The notes: generated by a model not told the origin, from the letters alone. 64,000 nucleotides of DNA from Pararge aegeria (GCF_905163445.1 NC_053181.1:7378001-7442000), one strand, 5' to 3'; shown: positions 11,601-20,269, numbered from the stretch's first letter. Numbers and translations are program-made.

Positions 11601-14287
11601 ATTTGCTGAAATGATACTCAAATATTATAACGATTATTTAAACCACAAATCCTAATTTCACTTATATTAATAATTTATATACTAAACTATATCCATCAAA
11701 GAGACACGAGGCATAATTTTGCGAAATAAAGTATAAGCATAATTTCATAATGTCATAAGCTTTATTTTATACAATCTACCAAAAACAGTACAGTGGTAAA
11801 TTGTATCCCTGTAACATATAAACGTTGTTAAGCAGTTGCATAGCTTCGCAATGTTTGTCTTCTTCTTTCAGATGCCAATTTATTGAAGACAGATAGAGAG
11901 AAAACATTTTAAAACTAATCACCAGCCTCTATGTCTTCAATGTGGCGTGCTAGATATATTAGGAGCAAATTATGAACTTGCCTCATTGTAGGTATAAGCT
12001 ATAACTAAAATTATGTGAACCGTTGAAAAAAGTACGAGAAGTGAAACGTATATATAAATTAGTGTTTCTCTTAATTTTTCGTCGTATTTCCGGTATAGGC
12101 CTTCCAGATCCTTTTGATAAAATTGATCCTGCAACAATAAAAAAACTGAAGTTAAAATTTTGTTAAAGATAAGTACTTTCAAAATTATATCTTCATTTCG
12201 TGAGGTTCCTAATGTATTCCAATTATTTTAACTGATTATTCTCGCGATACTATTTATTTTATAAAAACTGGGTCAATAGTTTCATTCCTGATGATGCGAG
12301 GTCATTTGGAATCTCCGATTAATTATTATCGGTACTATGACGATATTTTTTAATGAATTTATGTTATTCAAATGCATTTTTAATAACATTTGAAGCTTTT
12401 AATATTTGGCTGGCTGCACTATACCACAATAAAGCATATATATTTTCTTGATCGTAAGTAACTATACCTATCAAGGTTAATATTACAAATGCGAATATGT
12501 GTTTTTTTTATTTGTCCTTACTTACGTCCTAAATAAGCAACCAATTAACTTGATTTTTTGGGTACAGTTAGTTGAAAGGACGGAGTGTAACATAGGCTAC
12601 TTTTATCCCAGGAAAACAAACGGTTTTCGCGGGATTTGTAAGAAACCGTAACATACGCGGCCAACAGATAGTGTTAAAATGAAACTTTAGGGTCTTATTT
12701 ACCTACTCTTTTAGTATTTTTCGACCGTGTATGATAATGACAATGAAATTAATTTCACAAACAGTAAGAGTCTCTGAGTGAAGCAAACAGTTGTGAACAA
12801 GTTGTATTATTTTAACTAATCCGTGTTTAATCAGTGCAAAAGATTCAAGTCACCTCCTCAAAACATTTGTATGCGATAAGGAACATGTGATTTTCAATTA
12901 TAAATACAAATTTTATGATAATTAGATTTGTTCATCCTTATCAGCTTTAAGCTTTTACATATAAATGATCATAAGGTTGGATATTCGTTTTTATAAGGAC
13001 ACTTTTTGGTGTTTAAAGTGTTTATTATAATGGCACAGTTCTCGTATAATGTTAATGCAATACTCGTAAGTTTAGCACAATTCACTAGAATAGAAGAGTC
13101 ATCATTATCCTAATCTTTTTAATGTCTCACTATGTGGCACAGATTTAAGGGAGGAAACAAGTGTATTGGCCCACCACGTTCCTTGAATACTGGCGGGCTA
13201 TGACGATTATTATCACATGTTCGTTATAATAACAGGAACTATATCGTGTTCACTCTCCAGTACAGTGGCGTGCACAGGGTTTTTGACCAGGGTATGCAAA
13301 ATTTTTAGGGTAGGCATAGCTTCAGTGCATGTATGAAGTGCACGAGATCCAGTGGCATGAACATAATTTGTAGTGCCTTTCCTAACTTCGGATTGGTACT
13401 GAAAACTCATTGACGATATCTATCTATATATTCGCTTGACCCTTATGTTCTAGGTATCGTCGAAAATGCCAACCATTAGACCAACGAGGCAGTTTATAAT
13501 GTCAATACAGCAAATATCATATAATGCGCAAGTAGAAAAAAGTATAATAAATAGCTCATATCTAATGCATGGAAACAGGAAGCGACTTGTAAGCCTATTC
13601 AGTTGTTTTCATATTTCGTAATACGTGCAATCGCACTGAAGTGCATAAATGAAGTAACTTTATAATTATTTAAATAAATAGGGTAGTTTTGTGCAAATTA
13701 GTTAATGATAGCATCAATGAAATCGCCTGCGAAAGGTGTAGTCCTTTATAGGGTTGAGTATACGCTTTTATATCATGTTTCCGAAGGGAATGCTGGTGTT
13801 AAAACGAGATACTTTAGCTACAATTGTTGAATTCCTCAATGACAATGTAGCTTGAAAGCCCCACTTCCTACTCAACATAGTAAAATTATTGTAAAATGTT
13901 GAACAACTGCTGAGTTTCTTGCTTCTCGGTAGTATCTGGTTCGTGTAAGCCGGTCGTAGAGTTGTCACCAAAAGACAGAATTGGCTTTTAAATATACCTA
14001 TAAAGTTGGCCTGCTTAAATTAAATGAATTTTGAACTTTTAGAAAGCTTATTTTTTGTAGAAAATTCTCTATTTACTTACCCTCAAATACTTCCAATTCC
14101 ATTGCTTCCCACCATTTTGCTCGGACTCTTGGCTCCTGAACTCGTGTAGAGATGATAGAACGCTAGTCGCTCTGCCTGAGTTCATTGAGTATCGAGCCAG
14201 TAGCTCTAAGGCGCCCACTTGGAGAACCACGGATCCAGTGGTCCTCGACCATGTGCCATCGTCCTGCGAAATTTCAGTAAACTTCAT
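2453..14287 (-). CDS. Membrane adenylyl cyclase, ACX-like, 5' half (9 exons, 3' end off window)
   Basis: Joining 14287-14081, 12128-11982, 11605-11440, 10107-9905, 7504-7355, 6558-6440, 6010-5866, 4967-4831 and 2602-2453 gives one uninterrupted frame of 474 codons plus 2 bases; every junction is phase-consistent. Layout: N-terminal cytosolic part (1-91), six hydrophobic segments (about 92-265), linker with RRSFLDRRACVES, then C1a from about 340. Metal-binding Asp are D347 (ILYADVVNYT) and D391 (FLGDCYYC), 44 apart as in class III cyclases, so the half-site looks functional. Such enzymes make cAMP from ATP at the plasma membrane from paired C1 and C2 domains. The ADVVNYT and FDEASEEHDVLRIKFLGDCYYC wording is close to Drosophila ACX cyclases, which are known as male-germline enzymes; testis expression here is inference. 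Still missing: end of C1a, second membrane block and C2, expected left of base 1. Confidence 0.93.
2715..2900 (+). mobile_element. SINE-B, tRNA-like head
   Basis: TTTGGTAGAGTACTGAG...TCTTGGGTTTGATTCCCG has tRNA A- and B-box character, then ACCTATTGGGTTTATCTGTT and CTGCCTCGGAGAGTATGTTA shared with other SINE-B copies. Diverged. Confidence 0.6.
3353..3665 (+). mobile_element. SINE-S, nearly full length
   Basis: The tRNA-like head (TAATAGCGCAGTAGGTAGG ... GAGTTCGAATACCAG) is followed by the family body TATGTGCGTTTTAAGTAATT, CATCGTGAGGGAACCTGCAT, CTACATAATGTTATCAATGG and a GATATGATGATGATGATC tail. This is the commonest SINE here, with more than ten copies. Confidence 0.85.
3667..3838 (-). mobile_element. 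RTE-like non-LTR 3' end
   Basis: Reads TTTGTTTGTTTGTCCTTGCC...TAGTTCCCACGGGATTTGTT...CGCGAAGTCGAGGGCAACAACTAGTATA, the reverse of the CCGCGG/CTAGCTG...AAACAAAC layout of 15494-15874. Sits immediately beside the preceding SINE tail. Confidence 0.6.
4488..4628 (-). mobile_element. SINE-A 3' fragment
   Basis: AATAAATAAATATTACTACG...CACATCGCTGTTTAGCCCCAAAGTAAGCGTAGCTTGTG...AGCTGATGAATATTTTTATG is the reverse complement of the SINE-A 3' half. The tRNA head is absent. Confidence 0.8.
4831..4967 (-). CDS. Adenylyl cyclase exon 8 (C1a, second metal Asp)
   Basis: 45 codons plus two bases, residues 380-424 with codon 425 (Arg) split. It begins EHDVLRIKFLGDCYYCVSGI, with D391 in the diagnostic LGDCYYC motif, and continues EQHAKNCVDLGLEMI, the conserved helix with HA-x-x-CVDLGL. 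The acceptor is ATGTTTCAG and the donor GTTAGT. Confidence 0.96.
5411..5600 (+). pseudogene. Unidentified coding-like open frame inside intron 7
   Basis: From the codon after a TAG at 5408-5410 the plus strand reads about 60 codons of amphipathic, charged, Leu-rich sequence (LVRDLPFVAEVLNDNDTT, then TAWLKTLTYEETEALLQFIS), before running into CA-rich repeats translated as Thr/His. The composition looks like real protein rather than random AT-rich frame. There is no good ATG, and the splice-like AG at 5410 lacks a pyrimidine tract. It may be a retrocopy relic or fragment of an unrelated gene; I recognise no family. Confidence 0.3.
5600..5700 (+). repeat. CA/CACG-rich low-complexity tract
   Basis: Imperfect (CA)n with GCACACATGCACGCGCGCAC segments. 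Alternating purine-pyrimidine; degenerate microsatellite. Confidence 0.75.
5866..6010 (-). CDS. Adenylyl cyclase exon 7 (C1a, first metal Asp)
   Basis: One base completes Ser331, then 48 codons, residues 332-379. It contains ILYADVVNYT with D347, one of two Asp that bind the catalytic metals, and MVELLNELFGRFDEASE, the helix after the first strand. The acceptor is TTGTTCAG. The sequence just upstream is a decayed SINE tail (6022-6147), so part of the splice-acceptor region is transposon-derived. The donor is GTAAGT. Confidence 0.95.
6022..6147 (-). mobile_element. SINE-A next to the exon 7 acceptor
   Basis: The reverse complement shows the SINE-A head (AGAAAGCAGGGTCGC, CCAGTTGTGGAAATCGGACC) and CATCACACAAACA, then directly a TTTATTTATT tail ending about 11 bp from the splice acceptor at 6011. 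The middle of the element is deleted. It lies in the sense orientation of the cyclase. Confidence 0.75.
6440..6558 (-). CDS. Adenylyl cyclase exon 6 (pre-C1a helix)
   Basis: 39 codons plus two bases, residues 292-330 with codon 331 (Ser) split. ERLMLSILPEHIVSRVRHDI matches the E-(R/K)-LL-x-S-(I/V)-(L/I)-P motif that precedes every C1 domain. The acceptor is CACTTTTTCAG and the donor GTATAT. Confidence 0.92.
6559..7354 (-). other. Intron 5 of the cyclase
   Basis: AT-rich intron. It contains part of an RTE-like end (7045-7175), and otherwise I see nothing recognisable. Confidence 0.8.
7045..7175 (-). mobile_element. RTE-like 3' end fragment
   Basis: CCTTACTAATATTATAAATG then GTGAAAGTGTGTTTGTTGG is the reverse of the ...CATTTATAATATTAGTATGG terminus typical of lepidopteran RTE-like elements. 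Confidence 0.65.
7355..7504 (-). CDS. Adenylyl cyclase exon 5 (TM6 and linker)
   Basis: Exactly 50 codons, residues 242-291, phase 0 at both ends. It is easily missed because it is short and has no Met start. It reads VACEVIYLIGVNLMGVYFRL (sixth membrane helix), then a linker with RRSFLDRRACVES, the R-x-x-FL(D/E)-x-R pattern before the signalling helix of cyclases. The acceptor is CGTTCTAG; the donor is GTAATA, weaker than the others. Confidence 0.9.
7573..7842 (-). mobile_element. SINE-S, diverged
   Basis: Reverse-complement features: CATCATATTTATCAACCCAT, CCACTACAGGGCGTGGGTCT, GAATGAGAAGGGTTAAGGCC, and a decayed tRNA head ending ACCACTAGGCTAATCC. Confidence 0.8.
8068..8192 (-). mobile_element. 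Fold-back element G
   Basis: The ends GTGAGTTGGTGATAAC and GTTATCACCATCGCC are inverted repeats. The core includes the reverse complement of CCAGGCGCGTTTGGAACC-type sequence (TAGACCAGGGTGCGTTTGGA). Better copies at 22571, 54164 and 58642. Confidence 0.65.
9383..9692 (+). mobile_element. SINE-S
   Basis: Head CTATGATATCCTGGTGGTTA...CGGGTCCGAGTTCTAAGCCC, then TTTTCGGAGTTATGTGCGTT and the family body, ending GGGTTGATATTGATAATGATGAAG. Confidence 0.82.
9905..10107 (-). CDS. Adenylyl cyclase exon 4 (TM4-TM5)
   Basis: Two bases complete Asp174, then 67 codons, residues 175-241, ending phase 0 at ...YYENPNVGIV before GTGAGA. The acceptor is TTGTCTACAG. It contains a hydrophobic stretch around STTALLSVYIFLPM and a strong one at NNFLAIILGVLVSVVYTFVF. 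An alternative donor GTGGTG one codon earlier would drop only the final Val. Confidence 0.9.
10108..11439 (-). other. Intron 3 of the cyclase
   Basis: 1.3 kb. Contains SINE-S (10495-10787); the remainder is AT-rich with nothing recognised. Confidence 0.8.
10495..10787 (+). mobile_element. SINE-S
   Basis: AGCGGTGATAGACTAGTGGG...TTCGGCTTCCCTTTCGGGGT head, CCTGCATGCCTGTGAGTTTC and AGACCCATGCCCTGTAGTGG body, GATGATAATTTTGATG tail. Confidence 0.85.
11440..11605 (-). CDS. Adenylyl cyclase exon 3 (TM2-TM3)
   Basis: 55 codons plus one base, residues 119-173 with codon 174 (Asp) split. The correct frame reads QIQWPSTYLSMAMYILRIAL then PSLSFCKCVYKPLKKRWFWI; the longest open stretch here is another frame without hydrophobic helices. 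Two membrane segments (about 126-145 and 156-180) flank the basic loop KPLKKR. The acceptor is ATTTCAG and the donor GTATAT. The G|AT split codon gives ...DLVMS-D-IAVAIF with exon 4. Confidence 0.88.
11606..11981 (-). other. Intron 2 of the cyclase, GC-AG type
   Basis: 376 bp. The donor on the minus strand is AG|GCAAGT (11983-11976) and the acceptor ATTTCAG (ending 11606). The only nearby GT (two codons downstream) would break the frame; the GC site gives phase 0 to phase 0. Confidence 0.75.
11982..12128 (-). CDS. Adenylyl cyclase exon 2 (TM1)
   Basis: 49 codons, residues 70-118, phase 0 on both sides. It opens with the charged DQFYQKDLEGLYRKYDEKLR, matching the pre-TM1 LE-x-LY-x-x-Y pattern of the family, then a hydrophobic helix at 92-115. 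The acceptor is TTGTTGCAG. The donor is GCAAGT rather than GT: only a break after GAG at 11982 joins exon 3 in frame, and AG|GCAAGT is the classical GC-AG donor. Confidence 0.88.
12480..12672 (-). mobile_element. RTE-like 3' end
   Basis: ATTACAAATGCGAATATGTG, TTTGTCCTTACTTACGTCC, CATAGGCTACTTTTATCCCA, GTTTTCGCGGGATTTGT, in the order of other minus-strand copies (3667, 41079). Confidence 0.7.
13263..13347. mobile_element. hAT-like MITE M, truncated
   Basis: Begins CAGTGGCGTGCACAGGG and includes GGGTAGGCATAGCTTCAGTG and TGTATGAAGTGCACGAGA, matching the 51301-51419 copy. The right inverted repeat has decayed. Confidence 0.6.
14081..14287 (-). CDS. Adenylyl cyclase exon 1 (start codon)
   Basis: 69 codons, residues 1-69. 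The start is the first in-frame Met; an in-frame TGA lies three codons upstream. The exon ends ...QWNWKYLR before a consensus donor GTAAGT (14080-14075). The segment is Ser/Thr/Glu-rich and cytosolic. The WNWKYLR ending resembles the W-x-W-x-YL motif just before the first membrane block of insect cyclases. A short out-of-frame ATG ORF precedes the start, and acceptor-like sequences upstream (for example TTTTAG near 14446) mean a spliced 5' UTR is possible. The promoter was not located. Confidence 0.85.
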
Positions 14288-15493
14288 TCTTCTTCATAAA
14301 CCAACTGAGCATGGGACGGTCATATCTACGAGTAGCATCGTGCTTTGCAATGAGTATTTACTACCACCCAGCCACCCGAAACTGCAAATAATGAGTGCTA
14401 GTTCCGAGATTAAAACAATTGTAAGTCTTAATAACTCTCCTCTGACTAAAATTAAAAATGTGTGAAAATATGCTTCTTGGTACGTGCTTTATTCAGCAAC
14501 AGAACGATTATTGTATGTAATATTGCATAAAGATAGTTTATCGCCTAAAAATTTACAGGTTACTTTTAATCACAAAAAACGTGGTCCCTTATGAATAGAT
14601 CAATTACTATTCCTACTACGTTCTAAAACGGCAAAAGGGATTTTTTTAGTTGTATTATTTAAAGAACCATGATATCTTAAGTCGTATTTTAAATGCTTGT
14701 TAGTTTGTCCATCTTTCCTAGAAAAACAAAAAATAAGCAACAAAAATTCATAAAATGAAAAACCACGGAGGCAGCTCTATAATTTTTTTTCATACGAGAT
14801 TTGATAAATGCCTGCTTGAATTCCGCTGATACAAATCTGTACACGCAGACCATTACGACAATACTGCTACTTCAGAAAGCAATGTTGCTTTATCTATTGT
14901 ATCAACAAAGTTATTGATATACGAAGTTCTACAAGAGATAATAATTAAAACCTAGTTTAAGTAAGTAGTATTATTTAGATTTTATTCTTTAGTGCATTTA
15001 TACAATGCCTTTCAAAGCAAACTCCTAAGTTTGTAGTTAAACAACTGTAACTATTTATTACTTAAACTTCAAGCATTGTCTCGTATCTAAACTTTGACAC
15101 CCAGTTAACTATATAAATTTACGAAATGTAGGAATAGGAGTACCACGGCGGGATTTAATAGTTTACAGCTGGACTTTGTTAATAATGATCAAAGTTAGTG
15201 ATCGGATTTGTAACCGATTGTATTTTACATCTAAACCCACACTAAGTTCTATTACACTTAATAGAATATTAAATTACCTCGAGTAAGCATTAGTCTTATG
15301 TTTTTGTATCAAAAATAATTATATCCGGTAGAGCACTGATAATTATAGTACGAGTTTTTAGTCAGTTTAGTAGGTATCAGTGATTCAACCACACATTTAG
15401 TATTAAGCTATGATTTCTGTCACTATTTAATAAACGTGTGAATAAATGATTTTTATTATTGTTATAATATTTAAATGGATTTAATTGACTAAA
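14288..15493. other. Upstream flank of the cyclase
   Basis: 1.2 kb AT-rich DNA. Presumably holds the cyclase promoter or 5' UTR, but no TATA box or convincing initiator stands out. Up to about 14.45 kb it is GC-richer than the rest. Confidence 0.4.
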
Positions 15494-15874
15494 TAGCCGT
15501 ACCCGCGGCTGCGCTCGCGTATATTGTTGTAAGTTGGCATACTGTTAATATATATTTTTTTAAATTTCTCAGATTAAAAAGTATTCTTTCTCCGTTTCCA
15601 TGGTGCATTCTCTGTACTTCATTACTGTTCTTACGTTAAGATTGGTTCAGCGATTGAGCCAAAAATAGTTAACATGTACACAACAAATGTTTTGTGTTTA
15701 TTGTGAATCCCGTAGAAGCCTTTATATTCCCGTGATGAAAATTATCCTATATTCGTCTCCAGGATGCGAGTTATATTTGTGCCAAATTTCATTATGTTCG
15801 GTATATGTAAGGTAACAAAGAAACAAACAAATATACAAACAGCACAATGTCACATTTATATTATTAGTATGGAT
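15494..15874 (+). mobile_element. RTE-like LINE 3' region
   Basis: Runs from CCGTACCCGCGGCTGCGCTCGC through TTGGTTCAGCGATTGAGCC, CTCCAGGATGCGAGTTAT and GTGCCAAATTTCAT to ATATTATTAGTATGGAT. This order is the classic 3' end of lepidopteran RTE-like retrotransposons. Confidence 0.75.
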
Positions 15875-17923
15875 GTTTATGCGTATAATGCACTTCGTTA
15901 AAAATTTATATAAAATTCAAAGGCTGTTTGTTGTAACTCAACATAATAAAATCTTATCATTAAAGAATTCCTGCGCTATCCTAACAAAATGTTTGATTAC
16001 ACAAAGATAATCATGGTTTTGTAGAACTCAATCAAATGTTTGATGATTCATAATAAATAATTGAAGTTTGTAATACTACAACAGTAGCTTATTTTTATGA
16101 TACGGACGTGTTCTAATTAATATTAAATAACAGTTAAACATCATAATATAGGATGTTGTAGATCTCGTCAGTAAATAAGGGAAAAAAATATTACTTTGTG
16201 AAAAGTTTTCCTTTTCGTAAGTTACAAATTTTCTCCTTTAATAAAAAAAGCCACAAAATCATGTTATAAGTTTTTTTTTAAATTTAAACTTCTGTTAAGT
16301 TTCTAAACTAAAAATTTAAATGTTCATAGAAATATTTGTTGTTTCTTATCATTATCAATCTAAAATGTAGTTTGATGATTATCGTTACATTTTTGTTGAA
16401 AAATTATTGCTACAATTGCGGAAGTAAGATAACAATGGATTAGGTAGGGTAATATTACAAAATGTGGCTATTAATTTAAAATTGTAAAGACTTAAAATAG
16501 TCACAATTTATAAGTCTAGCTTTTTGGGCGACGTTTATTATTACTCGGAAAAAAATATTTTTAGATGAACATAGTAAACAATAATAAATTATTCTTAGAA
16601 AATAATCCTTCATCATTCACATGGACAACTTTGATTAAAATCTATCATAAAAATATTAATCAATAATATCATCAATAAACAAGTTTTAATGCCAGTATAA
16701 TGGACCTAAGGTATAATCCAGTAATTTCATAATAAAGTACTCGTACCTCCCAGCAGATCCCAGTGAATGTCTTAATTTCTGACTGGTATGTAAAAAATTA
16801 AGACTCTCCCTGGCACATTCACTGGGATCTGCGAATGGACTTCGTAGACAAAGTTATTTAATATGCCGAAGCCCACGAACAGAGGCTTCATCATCATGTA
16901 AACATCAAGGCAATCCAGCTCCTCAACAATATGGATATAGTGAGAAGACTCAAAAGCCTTTTGAGCTAGTACTGTAGTGAAAATGTAGTGCTAGTTCAAT
17001 TTTAAGATTACTATAACAAAGTGTCTCTCATATTATGAACACCTTTATGTATTTTTTTTTGGCGTGGTGGAAATGCTTTATTAACCTAAAAAAATAACAC
17101 TATCATCATTATAAATTTTAGATTTTTTCGGTAAAAAGTACTGACAAAACGAGACTTGCTAGCGCGAACAATAACAAGCTCAGCTTAGTGTGCCCGCTAG
17201 CGATTTGTTCTGTTGTGACTTGTAACAATATTTTACCTAATGTGTGTAACTAATAAGTTGATGTTCAAATAAACTTTTTCATTTTCATTTATTGCTACCA
17301 AGACCCTTGGGAAGGACGGAGGTTATGTGGAACTCCCCCCTCTAATATTATGAACACCAAAGATAAGTCATTGGACCTAATTCTTAGATATAATCTAATG
17401 TATAATTTAAAGTAAAAAAAAATTTACTAATTAGTCTTAGAGCTACATTGTAATTTTAATAAAGTCTTACTACTAACGCGTGCGTGGAACTTTATGGAAG
17501 GGAAAAAAGGATATCAAGATACAAAAACATACCATGATTTTCAGGTGACAGTTAAATACTCTCAGGCATTCTTTATCTATTTACAACACCAGGAGAATAA
17601 ACAAAACAAAAACTTTTCCAACAAAGCACTGTTCACTCAAACACAGCACATCAATCACTGAATAGAAGCTTAGCAATGAGTCGGTCGAGTGATAATTGTT
17701 GATAACTAATTTGATAAGCACCATTCGTCCATCACAGGTATTACAAAATGACGATAAAACTCCTTATCAAGGAATAAAGACTACACATTTTTCAGTAAAT
17801 TACCTAAGACAGTCTTTTTTAAGTGATGTAAGGTAGACTTGCTCATTCAGTTTTTTTTTTTAAAAAGAATTTCTTATTTCTTAACTTCTTTTGTTTACCA
17901 TGATAATGTTTTGACATGTATAC
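15875..17923. other. Gene-free AT-rich stretch
   Basis: Nothing codes convincingly. Holds a strong hairpin (16753-16832); 17070-17350 is slightly GC-richer. Otherwise I see only AT-rich sequence. Confidence 0.6.
16753..16832. repeat. Imperfect long hairpin
   Basis: Perfect 17-bp outer arms (GCAGATCCCAGTGAATG at 16753-16769; complement at 16816-16832), with a second 10-bp inner pair (GTCTTAATTT 16769-16778; 16795-16804). The 3' arm has an 11-base bulge between the two. Confidence 0.85.
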
Positions 17924-18109
17924 TACCACCAGCTGCGTGGTTTCGTACGAGGTTTTTCTTGAATCCTACGGGAACTCTAAGAAGCCTATCTGTTAATCCA
18001 GGGTATAATCTATCTCCACTCCAAATTTCAGTCAAATTGGTTGAGTAGTTTTTGCGTGAAGATGTAACAAATCCATCCATACAATCGTTCGCATTTATTA
18101 GCATAGTAT
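17924..18109 (+). mobile_element. RTE-like 3' end, diverged
   Basis: CCAGCTGCGTGGTTTCGTACG...ATCTCCACTCCAAATTTCAGTCAAATTGG...ATCCATCCATACAATCG and TTATTAGCATAGTAT follow the RTE 3' order. Confidence 0.6.
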
Positions 18110-18177
18110 TTTTTTTTCGCTGTATTTTACAGTTTTTGGTGTAATTTAATGTTTTTAGAAATTAATAATAAATAACA

Positions 18178-18420
18178 GAGCTCGCTCGGGGAAGTAGGTA
18201 CTACCTCCATGCTTATTTCTGTCGCAAAGCAGCATTGTTGCAATGCTGTGATGCGGTCTGAAGGGAGTTTTCGGCACAAGAGGCCTAACACCTACCCTTG
18301 AATGACACAGGGCGGTAAGTTACAAGACGAGCTTCTTGCATGCCTTGTTCAGTGTTGCCCTGTTTTATAGGCACCGGTTTTCCACTTAACATTAGGTAGG
18401 CTCTATACTTGGTCAGTCAA
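18178..18420 (+). mobile_element. LINE-derived relic (CGCAAAGCAG type)
   Basis: GGGGAAGTAGGTACTACC, ATTTCTGTCGCAAAGCAGCA and TGTGATGCGGTCTGAAGGG recall a dispersed lepidopteran repeat with the CTGCCGCGAAGCAG...CGGTCTGAAGGGCG core. Single copy here. Confidence 0.5.
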
Positions 18421-18990
18421 CTATAAAAAATAATCAGGTTTAATTATTGACTCTGCCATTTATTATTGGTTTTAAACTTCTATTCTATAAAATCCAATGC
18501 TAATGCTCTTGTTAATAATTCTAAGGTCTGTGTTTAAATAAAGTCTTACAATTTATTACCAATGGTAATCCGTCCGATTGTTCTTATAAATACATTAAAA
18601 CTTAGCGACTAGATACACTGGTATCAAAACAATAATATAATTGTGTTGCGGATTCGATAAGCGGATCAAGAGGCCAAAATGCTTTCTATAGATAATCTAA
18701 GAAAATTGAAAGCAAACTCCAAATATTCTTTGGGATTAATGAACGTCTGTGTCGCAAATAATAATATAGATTCTTAAAAAAAATTGGAATTGTGTGTTGT
18801 TACTTCGTTTAACTAATGGGTCCCAATTTTAATAAATTGATTAAACGATTTAACGATGAATATAAATGATGATCGCGTATCGTGATTAAAACCTGCAATT
18901 AAAGGTGAATAAAAATATTCACAGGGTTTATAAATGTTAATATTTATTATGAACGGCCCAAGCAGGTGTCACAGTACAAGCCAAGGAAAC

Positions 18991-19017
18991 GTCCTAAAAG
19001 TCGGGACTTTTTAGGAC
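18991..19017. repeat. Short hairpin
   Basis: GTCCTAAAAGTC and GGACTTTTTAGGAC are inverted copies with almost no loop; one A differs in run length. It lies 14 bp before a larger perfect palindrome. Confidence 0.85.
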
Positions 19018-19031
19018 CCTGTGTCCATCAA

Positions 19032-19078
19032 CCTTCTATTTCTCTTCCTGTTCGCTCAACAGGAAGAGAAATAGAAGG
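19032..19078. repeat. Perfect 21-bp palindrome, 5-base loop
   Basis: Arm 19032-19052 (starting CCTTCTATTTCTCTT) is the exact complement of 19058-19078, with loop CGCTC. No mismatches, implying a young event. Confidence 0.95.
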
Positions 19079-19167
19079 ATCTAAGACAGAGGACGACAGT
19101 TCTTAGCACAAAGGATTGCTGAATAATTTTATTGTTTACAGCCTTACACAATATAATGCTATATATA

Positions 19168-19371
19168 CAGTGGCGTGCATAGAGGGTATGCACAGGGTAT
19201 GCAAATGATATCAAAGGAAGAAAAATTTCAGTACGAGTTATGACAAACTTAAGAATAGGCATTTTAAGAGTTATAAAAAGCCTACCCTTATGTATTTATA
19301 ACTCGTACTGGAGATTTTCTTCATTTTATATCATCTGCATACTCTGTGTATACCCTGTATGCACGCCACTG
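19168..19371. mobile_element. hAT-like MITE M, complete fold-back copy
   Basis: Ends are CAGTGGCGTGCAT and ATGCACGCCACTG; inverted repeats run about 36 bp and imperfect pairing continues to the centre, so nearly all 204 bp can fold. Flanks TATATATA (19160-19167) and TATATGTA (19372-19379) look like an 8-bp target duplication with one change, as expected for hAT elements. No transposase; non-autonomous. Confidence 0.85.
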
Positions 19372-20269
19372 TATATGTATATATATATATCGGTGCTTAC
19401 TTTCGATTATTGAAATACTTGAACATCGCAGTATAATGCATCTTAGTTCTATTTCATTAAAGGTACAATTCTTGAGCTCGGGCTTCTGATACAACATTTG
19501 TAAAACAAAAATCAGAAGGAAAGGATTTGCGACTTTAAAGCGAGTTGCATTAGGTCCATTTTACTTTTAAAGACATAGTTTGATATTCGAAAACGACTCC
19601 TCGATTGCTAGCAAGCCTAACTTTTACTAAGGCACCTTGTATCTTTTATGCAAAATTTTGCTAAAAAGACGTAATTTCTTTGTTAAAGCATTATATAATG
19701 TACAACAGTATTTCACCATAGAAATACTGTTATACATAATATAATGCGTGCATGCATCTCTGTGTAGATTTTAATACTTGAATTGTAAAATTATTATCTC
19801 TTTTAAGTGAACACTATGTTCTTTTCAGAAAATAAATATCTTTAAACCGACTATAGCACAATCAAAATTAAGAAAACCTTATCTTTGAGAGGGAAATTAT
19901 AAAAAGACCAAAATTCGACTTCGCCGAGCATAGAGCTCGGGTTCTTTACATTCATAAACCTAGAACGCCACTCGCAGCGTCAGAGAGGTTTTCAGATAAG
20001 ACAAACATCTAACGTTCACACGCGTATTTTCAAAAACAGCAAAAACCAATTACGTAATCCTCGAAGTAGAGGCAATTTTCTTAACGAATCTCAGTAAAGT
20101 CCGTGTGAACTTGTAACTTACAAATTATACTGCTCTTCCTAATTGGCTCTCAAATTCATTAGCTCTGCTACTATTCGGAGCAGAGTATAAAACTAATGCT
20201 CAGTGTACATCACAAACAGAGGCGTCTAAATGTTACAAAGAGGAAAGATTTGATTTTTTGTATGTTTGT
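19372..20269. other. Gene-free stretch
   Basis: AT-rich, no coding frame or recognised repeat apart from the short TA run at 19375-19390. Confidence 0.5.

Larger units (their letters stand above)
12129..14080 (-). other. Intron 1 of the cyclase
   Basis: About 2 kb, donor GTAAGT, acceptor TTGTTGCAG. Contains an RTE-like end (12480-12672) and a hAT-like MITE relic (13263-13347). Confidence 0.8.

Noticed and set aside
11352..11621. Open frame of 89 codons over cyclase exon 3
   Set aside because: Only the adjacent frame gives membrane helices and correct phases with exons 2 and 4.
19032..19078. MicroRNA precursor
   Set aside because: A perfect 21-bp stem with a 5-base loop is too short and too perfect; a recent palindrome is simpler.
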